Assembly (NCBI RefSeq): GCF_900100335.1
Contig: NZ_FNFE01000003.1
Coordinates: 62,001-126,000, forward strand
Direction: 5' to 3'
Origin: Natronorubrum texcoconense
GTDB taxonomy: Archaea > Halobacteriota > Halobacteria > Halobacteriales > Natrialbaceae
DNA length: 64,000 nucleotides
In this document: one piece after another, positions 59,809-64,000 of the stretch
Numbering within the stretch: position 1 is the first letter of the stretch
Layout of the letters: every line of letters starts with the position of its first letter
Notes under the pieces: model-generated
Databases searched by the model: none
What the model saw: only the letters and a program-made list of their open reading frames with translations
What the model was told of the DNA's origin: nothing
Translations under genes and position numbers: made by a program

Positions 59809-61629
59809 ATGAGCACGGACGACGAATCTTTCCACCCGCTCGGTCAAGAGTGGGAAACTGAACTAGAGGGGATGCTCGACGAGACCGAGTACGATTCTGA
59901 TCTCGGTATGCAGATGGCCCAGGACGCGATGCGGGTCACCAAAGGCGAACTCTCGGAAGCCGAATTCCACGAGAAGTATCACGACGACGTGATGGACGAG
60001 TTCGGCGTCGACGACCGCCCGACCGAAGCCGCCTACGATCAGGCTCAGGAGGAGTCGAGCGGCGCCATGGGCCGAATGCTTTCGGCCTTCGACGGCGACG
60101 GCGAGGAAAGTCGCCGCGACGTCATGAAGAAGATGGGCGTCGGTGCAGCTGCCGTCGGTCTCGGTGCGTGGGGCACCGTCGACGACAGCCAGCCCAGTCT
60201 CGGTATTTCTCAGGAGGGTGACAACGACGAGGGAGACGGCGATTTCCAGTGGGGGATGGCCATCGACCTCGAGCGATGTGACGGCTGTCTCTCTTGTGTC
60301 GAAGCCTGCGCCGAGGAGAACAACCTCGACCAGGGTGTCAACTGGATGTACGTCCTCGAGTACGACGAACCCAGAGCGGGCACCCCCGAGACGAGCCGCA
60401 ACCGGCTCGTTCGACCGTGCCAACACTGTACCGACGCACCCTGCGAGAAGGTCTGTCCGACGACGGCCCGCCACACCCGGGATTCGGACGGGCTCGTCCT
60501 GACCGACTACGACGTCTGTATCGGCTGCCGATACTGTCAGGTCGCCTGTCCGTACGGCGTCAACTACTTCCAGTGGGACGAACCGGACATCACGACCGAC
60601 GAGATCGCCGAACAGGCCGACGATATGGGCATGGACGGCGACCACATGGTCGACGAACGCGAGCGCTGGGTCGACAGTCGCGCCCCGCGTGGCACGATGA
60701 GCAAGTGTACGATGTGTCCGACCCGACAGGACGGCCTGTCGGGCGACGACAGAGTCGGTACGACGGCGTGTCAGGAAGCCTGTCCGCCGGACGCGATCAA
60801 CTTCGGGAACATGCACGACGAGACCAGCGATCCGCAGGTCTACGCGTCGAACCCGAGCCGCGGTCGCACGCTGTCGCTGCTCTCCGTCGGCGAAGAGTTC
60901 GCCGAATCCCTCGAGGAGGACCTCGACGGCGAGGACGACGACCTCGAATCCGTCCTCGAGGCGACCGATCTGGACGAGGACACCCTCGGTCTGTTGCTCG
61001 CGACCGAGATCACCGCCGAGTCCGAGATGGGCGCCGGCGACGGCACCATCGCCGATTACGAGCAAGACGTTATGAGCACCCTCGAGGTGCTTTCGGACCA
61101 CGGACTCGATCTCGAGAGCGAAGAGGTGCTCTCGGAACTCGGCCTCGCCGACGCGCCCGACCCCGAGGAAGATGGGCTCGGCGATGAGGACGAGAACGGC
61201 GACGACGAAGAGGAAGAGAACGGCGACGACGAGAACGGTGACGACGAAGAGGAAGCCGAAACCGACTCGTTCATCCAAGACGACGAGGATGAGGAGGAGG
61301 ACGACGAAGACGACGAAGAGGAGGACGAAGACGAGTTCGACGGCCCGGACGTCGAGGCCGCACAGAACCTCCTCGAGGCGTTCGCCGGCGTACCGTCGTC
61401 GAACTTCCGACTGCTCGAGGATATGGGAACCAACCCGAACGTCATCTACCTCGGCAACGAGCCCGGTCCGAACGCCGAACAGCGTGAGCCGACCGGTACG
61501 GGTGTCGACTACGAAAACATCTCCTACCAGCGAGCGGACGGCGAACGCGTAGAGCTCGTCGATAACCGAAAAGACGTGCTCGACGAGAAGACCGTCGGTG
61601 ACACGGGACTGAACCTCGGAGGGTGGTAA
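59809..61629 (+). CDS. Four-cluster Fe-S subunit of an NrfD-type membrane oxidoreductase
   Basis: This 606-residue protein has four cysteine groups for four [4Fe-4S] clusters: CDGCLSCVEAC (157-167), CQHCTDAPCEKVC (204-216), CIGCRYCQVAC (237-247) and CTMC...CQEAC further on. The pattern is that of DmsB/NrfC/PsrB subunits, which carry electrons between a quinol-binding NrfD subunit and a catalytic subunit. A Tat motif, SRRDVMKKMG, lies unusually far inside, at residue 101, after a helical N-terminal extension. From about residue 450 there is an extreme Asp/Glu tract (nucleotides about 61165-61340). The next gene encodes NrfD. The partner molybdoenzyme may lie beyond the window end. Confidence 0.85.
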   Translation: MSTDDESFHPLGQEWETELEGMLDETEYDSDLGMQMAQDAMRVTKGELSEAEFHEKYHDDVMDEFGVDDRPTEAAYDQAQEESSGAMGRMLSAFDGDGEESRRDVMKKMGVGAAAVGLGAWGTVDDSQPSLGISQEGDNDEGDGDFQWGMAIDLERCDGCLSCVEACAEENNLDQGVNWMYVLEYDEPRAGTPETSRNRLVRPCQHCTDAPCEKVCPTTARHTRDSDGLVLTDYDVCIGCRYCQVACPYGVNYFQWDEPDITTDEIAEQADDMGMDGDHMVDERERWVDSRAPRGTMSKCTMCPTRQDGLSGDDRVGTTACQEACPPDAINFGNMHDETSDPQVYASNPSRGRTLSLLSVGEEFAESLEEDLDGEDDDLESVLEATDLDEDTLGLLLATEITAESEMGAGDGTIADYEQDVMSTLEVLSDHGLDLESEEVLSELGLADAPDPEEDGLGDEDENGDDEEEENGDDENGDDEEEAETDSFIQDDEDEEEDDEDDEEEDEDEFDGPDVEAAQNLLEAFAGVPSSNFRLLEDMGTNPNVIYLGNEPGPNAEQREPTGTGVDYENISYQRADGERVELVDNRKDVLDEKTVGDTGLNLGGW

Positions 61630-61631
61630 CG

Positions 61632-62999
61632 ATGAGCACGAAATCACCGACCGAGGCCGACATCCTCCGCCCGGTCAACAACGTCTCGAAACAGTACTTC
61701 ATCCTGTTCGGGCTCTGTACCCTGGCGTTTGGCGCATTCCTCGTCGGCTGGATGTACCAGCTGGCCGAAGGGATGGCCGTCACCGGACTCTCCGACTGGG
61801 GGAGCGGTGGCGGTGTGACCTGGGGGCTGTACATCGGCGCGTTCATCTGGTGGGTCGGGATCGCTCACGGCGGGATCATCCTCTCCGCGGCGGTCCGACT
61901 GCTCGGCATGGATCGCTACATGCCGGTCGCCCGCCTCGCCGAACTGCTGACGATCGCTGGCCTCTCCGCGGCCGGCTTCTACATTCTGGTCCACATGGGC
62001 CGTCCGGACCGGATGGTCACGAGCGTGCTGGGCCACTACCACATCACGGTGAACAACTCGCCGCTGGTGTGGGACGTTACCGTCATCACGGCCTACTTCG
62101 TGCTGACGGCGACCTACCTCGCACTGACGCTTCGGTACGACATCACGCGTCTCCGCGACGATCTGCCGGGCTACTTCTCGCCCGTCTACGACGTCTTGAC
62201 CCTCGGCTACACCGAGGACGAGGACGAGGTCGTCGAGCGGATGGTCTGGTGGCTCGCGCTCGCGATCATCATCATGGCCCCGCTCCTGCTTCACGGCGGT
62301 GTGATTCCGTGGCTGTTCGCGGTGCTCCCCGGCATGCCGGCCTGGTTCAGCGCGGTGCAGGGACCACAGTTCCTGACGATCGCGCTGACCTCGGCCATCA
62401 GCGGCGTCATCATCGTCGCCTACGCGTTCCGTCGCGCCTACGACTGGGACCACATCATGACGGACGACGTCTTCCGCGGGCTGCTCCTGTGGCTCGGCTT
62501 CTTCTGTCTGCTGTTCCTCTGGCTGCAGCTCCAGCAGAACGTCGTCGGACTGTTCGCTGCACCGGTGAGCACGGCGGTCGCACAGGAAGCGACGATCACG
62601 CACCCGATCTACATCACCGCGATGGTGCTCGTCTTCGCGACGCTCGTCTACATCTTCGCACAGACGATCCGACCGTCGCTGTTCACGAAGGGACGAGCGC
62701 TCGTCGCCTCGTTTGCGGTGTTGTTCGCGACGCTCATCGAAAAGCTGATCTTCGTCGTCGAAGGATTCCTGCACCCCGAGTTCGAGATCTACGCGGCGAC
62801 GCCCGGGGCGTACTTCCCGAGCGCCATCGAACTGCTCTCGCTGCTCGGAACGATCGGCATGGTAACGCTGATCTTCCTCGTCGTCTCGAAGGTCGTTCCG
62901 GTCGTCGAACTCCACGCGGTCGAACACCTTCGCGGCGATCACGGGCACGGACACGAAGAGACGGATGAAACGGCAACCGAACCGGAGGTGAAAGCATGA
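61632..62999 (+). CDS. NrfD/PsrC-family membrane subunit
   Basis: This 455-residue protein has about ten transmembrane helices and the family segments WWVGIAHGGIILSAAVRLLG, ILVHMGRPDRMVTSVLGHYH and NNSPLVWDVTVITAYFVLTA. NrfD-type subunits exchange electrons with menaquinone and may move protons. It ends in a short His/Glu/Asp-rich tail (DHGHGHEETDE). I chose the ATG at 61632, directly after the Fe-S gene. The stop overlaps the next gene as ATGA. Confidence 0.92.
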   Translation: MSTKSPTEADILRPVNNVSKQYFILFGLCTLAFGAFLVGWMYQLAEGMAVTGLSDWGSGGGVTWGLYIGAFIWWVGIAHGGIILSAAVRLLGMDRYMPVARLAELLTIAGLSAAGFYILVHMGRPDRMVTSVLGHYHITVNNSPLVWDVTVITAYFVLTATYLALTLRYDITRLRDDLPGYFSPVYDVLTLGYTEDEDEVVERMVWWLALAIIIMAPLLLHGGVIPWLFAVLPGMPAWFSAVQGPQFLTIALTSAISGVIIVAYAFRRAYDWDHIMTDDVFRGLLLWLGFFCLLFLWLQLQQNVVGLFAAPVSTAVAQEATITHPIYITAMVLVFATLVYIFAQTIRPSLFTKGRALVASFAVLFATLIEKLIFVVEGFLHPEFEIYAATPGAYFPSAIELLSLLGTIGMVTLIFLVVSKVVPVVELHAVEHLRGDHGHGHEETDETATEPEVKA

Positions 63000-63331
63000 G
63001 TACCATCGCCGCACTCGCCGAACCGCTCTACCACGGCTACAGCGGAACCGACGGTCTCACCGGATTCCCCAACATCGGGACCTACCTGATCTTCGGGGTT
63101 ATCCTGGTGCCGATCTACGTCATGGTCGTCTCCTGGTTCGCCGGCGAACCCCGCGACACGAAGACCGGGATGCTCGGCGTCTCCTATCTCGTCGCCATCA
63201 CGGCACAGATGTGGATCGGGATGTTCATCCTGACCGTCATCATCGGCTTCGTGTTCTACGGCGGCCTGCCGGAGCCCCTCGGCTCCCCCGGCCCCACCGG
63301 CGACATTCCGATTTTCGGGTTCCTGTTCTAA
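62996..63331 (+). CDS. Small membrane subunit 1 of the Fe-S/NrfD complex
   Basis: This 111-residue protein has two transmembrane helices, YLIFGVILVPIYVMVVSWF and MWIGMFILTVIIGFVFYGGL, joined by the loop AGEPRDTKTGMLGVSYLV. It begins with a segment containing EPLYHGYSGTDGLTGFPN. The start overlaps the NrfD stop, so it is probably a true subunit. It is a tandem paralogue of the gene at 63525, from which it differs mainly by a C-terminal tail rich in Pro and Gly. Confidence 0.82.
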   Translation: MSTIAALAEPLYHGYSGTDGLTGFPNIGTYLIFGVILVPIYVMVVSWFAGEPRDTKTGMLGVSYLVAITAQMWIGMFILTVIIGFVFYGGLPEPLGSPGPTGDIPIFGFLF

Positions 63332-63524
63332 CCCGATCGATCGACCCGATCTCCGCATTCTCTCGGCTCGACGTTTTTGCTGATTGGCAGCGCTACTCGC
63401 CGAGAGGCAACTCTTCGTGGTCTCACTCTCGAGCGTCCTCGCTGCTCGCGACGGTGATCACGGCCCGCCGTCATGAGGCCCATGCACAGTCAGGGGAAAC
63501 CACGACCCCAACGGCTGATCAAAC
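63332..63524. other. Spacer between the paralogues with a possible degraded repeat copy D
   Basis: Part of this spacer (about 63427-63470, CTCGAGCGTCCTCGCTGCTC then GCGACGGTGATCACGGCCCG) resembles the 3' end of dispersed repeat copy B, with gaps. It separates the two paralogous membrane genes, so the second may have its own promoter. Confidence 0.35.
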
Positions 63525-63818
63525 ATGCCTATGACACTCGTTGACATTCTGTCGGCGGTCCTCTATCACGGCTACGAGGCGAACGAGGGGTGGACCGGGT
63601 TTCCGAACGAGGGAACCTACATCATCTTCGGGATCGTCCTGCTCCCGGTCTACGTCATGGTCATCGCATGGTTCGCCGGCGAGCCGCGCGATACGAAGAC
63701 CGGACTGCTCGGCGTCACTTATCTCGTCGGCATCGCGACCAGCATGTGGGTCTCGATGCTCATCATGACGGTCTTGATCGGCATCATCTTCTACGGGCAG
63801 GCGCCCAGCCTCTCCTGA
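63525..63818 (+). CDS. Small membrane subunit 2, paralogue of subunit 1
   Basis: This 97-residue protein has two transmembrane helices (IIFGIVLLPVYVMVIAWF and SMWVSMLIMTVLIGIIFYG) and the same loop AGEPRDTKTGLLGVTYLV as subunit 1. It begins LSAVLYHGYEANEGWTGFPN. By eye over half the aligned positions are identical to subunit 1. An ATG two codons later is an equally possible start. Its role is probably structural within a quinone-linked respiratory complex. Confidence 0.8.
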   Translation: MPMTLVDILSAVLYHGYEANEGWTGFPNEGTYIIFGIVLLPVYVMVIAWFAGEPRDTKTGLLGVTYLVGIATSMWVSMLIMTVLIGIIFYGQAPSLS

Positions 63819-64000
63819 TACGGTTTCCTGTACCGATTTTCCGGTGGGACCGTCGGACGGGTCACGGCTCCACCGGAGACGACTTACAGCAGACAGTATG
63901 AGGGCCGGCCTCGAGTTCGAGTTCGACATCGCGAACCGGTGGTCACCGGCGGGTTCGAACGCCGAACCATCACACGTATCCCGTTCGGCTCCCTTATGCT
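63819..64000. other. Window end, no supported gene
   Basis: An open frame begins at the ATG at 63898 (MRAGLEFEFDIANRW...) and runs to the window edge without a stop, for 34 codons. This is too short to call. It may be the start of the next gene of the respiratory locus. Confidence 0.3.

Noticed and set aside
61056-61647. Minus-strand frames rich in Ser or Val opposite the Fe-S gene
   Set aside because: Antisense of the Asp/Glu tract; no start context or motif.
63930-63975. T-arm-like sequence GGCGGGTTCGAACGCCG near the window end
   Set aside because: Loop length is not that of a tRNA, and no acceptor, D or anticodon arm can be assembled around it.

Overview
The window is chromosomal DNA of an extremely halophilic archaeon, most likely a member of the Natrialbales (Natrinema/Haloterrigena type). 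The proteins are strongly acidic and GC-rich. There are archaeal markers (TFB, Rpo11, Dph2, salactin, DpsA, a PGF-CTERM-like tail), many Tat signals (several with a lipobox), many leaderless-looking starts and many 4-base ATGA/GTGA gene overlaps. I saw no rRNA, tRNA, CRISPR array or intact insertion sequence.

Layout. 1-1395 is gene-poor, partly AT-rich DNA. 1396-2827 is a DUF5805-like protein overlapping a tyrosine recombinase. 3181-8494 (minus) holds a HisG-like protein, a very acidic coiled-coil protein, a UlaG-like metallo-hydrolase and a two-HTH regulator. 8798-14568 holds a Tat-exported superoxide dismutase, Dph2, a membrane protein next to salactin, small zinc-ribbon and hypothetical genes, and a METTL5-like methyltransferase. 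14622-17909 is an ABC ATPase with two FtsX-like permeases. 18328-26886 is mostly housekeeping and small genes (rhomboid, Rpo11, zinc-ribbon membrane protein, HisF, two Tat lipoproteins, small membrane and RHH proteins, a molybdopterin oxidoreductase).

Menaquinone genes occur in two blocks, menF-menD (27014-30205) and menB ... menA-menC-menE (41517-49878). Between them lie a DnaJ membrane protein, a HEAT-repeat protein and an iron-acquisition locus (32934-40218): five TTAGG-N4-CCTAA boxes, a FecCD permease, a mosaic remnant of ABC ATPases, three tandem Tat-lipoprotein binding proteins, tiny coupled genes, a reduced FAD oxidoreductase and a DtxR-like regulator. DpsA follows. Between menB and menA is a secreted iron/heme operon (Dyp-like peroxidase, P19-like iron-binding lipoprotein, PGF-CTERM-like surface protein).

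50025-54953 holds an NRDE protein, an HTH regulator, GatA/GatC, TFB and a tiny zinc finger. 55033-63818 is a respiratory region: nirK, an alpha/beta hydrolase, three DUF2249 genes, a Bat-type HTH regulator, a cupin, and an Fe-S/NrfD membrane complex with two tandem small membrane proteins. A shared palindrome, CGAAC-NN-GTTCG and close variants, lies upstream of nearly every transcription unit here. In four of them it sits 39-41 bases before the start codon. This suggests one anaerobic-respiration regulon controlled from the same locus.

Non-coding signals also include a dispersed repeat (three clear copies and one degraded) in gene 3' spacers, and an 84-base palindromic element after menE.
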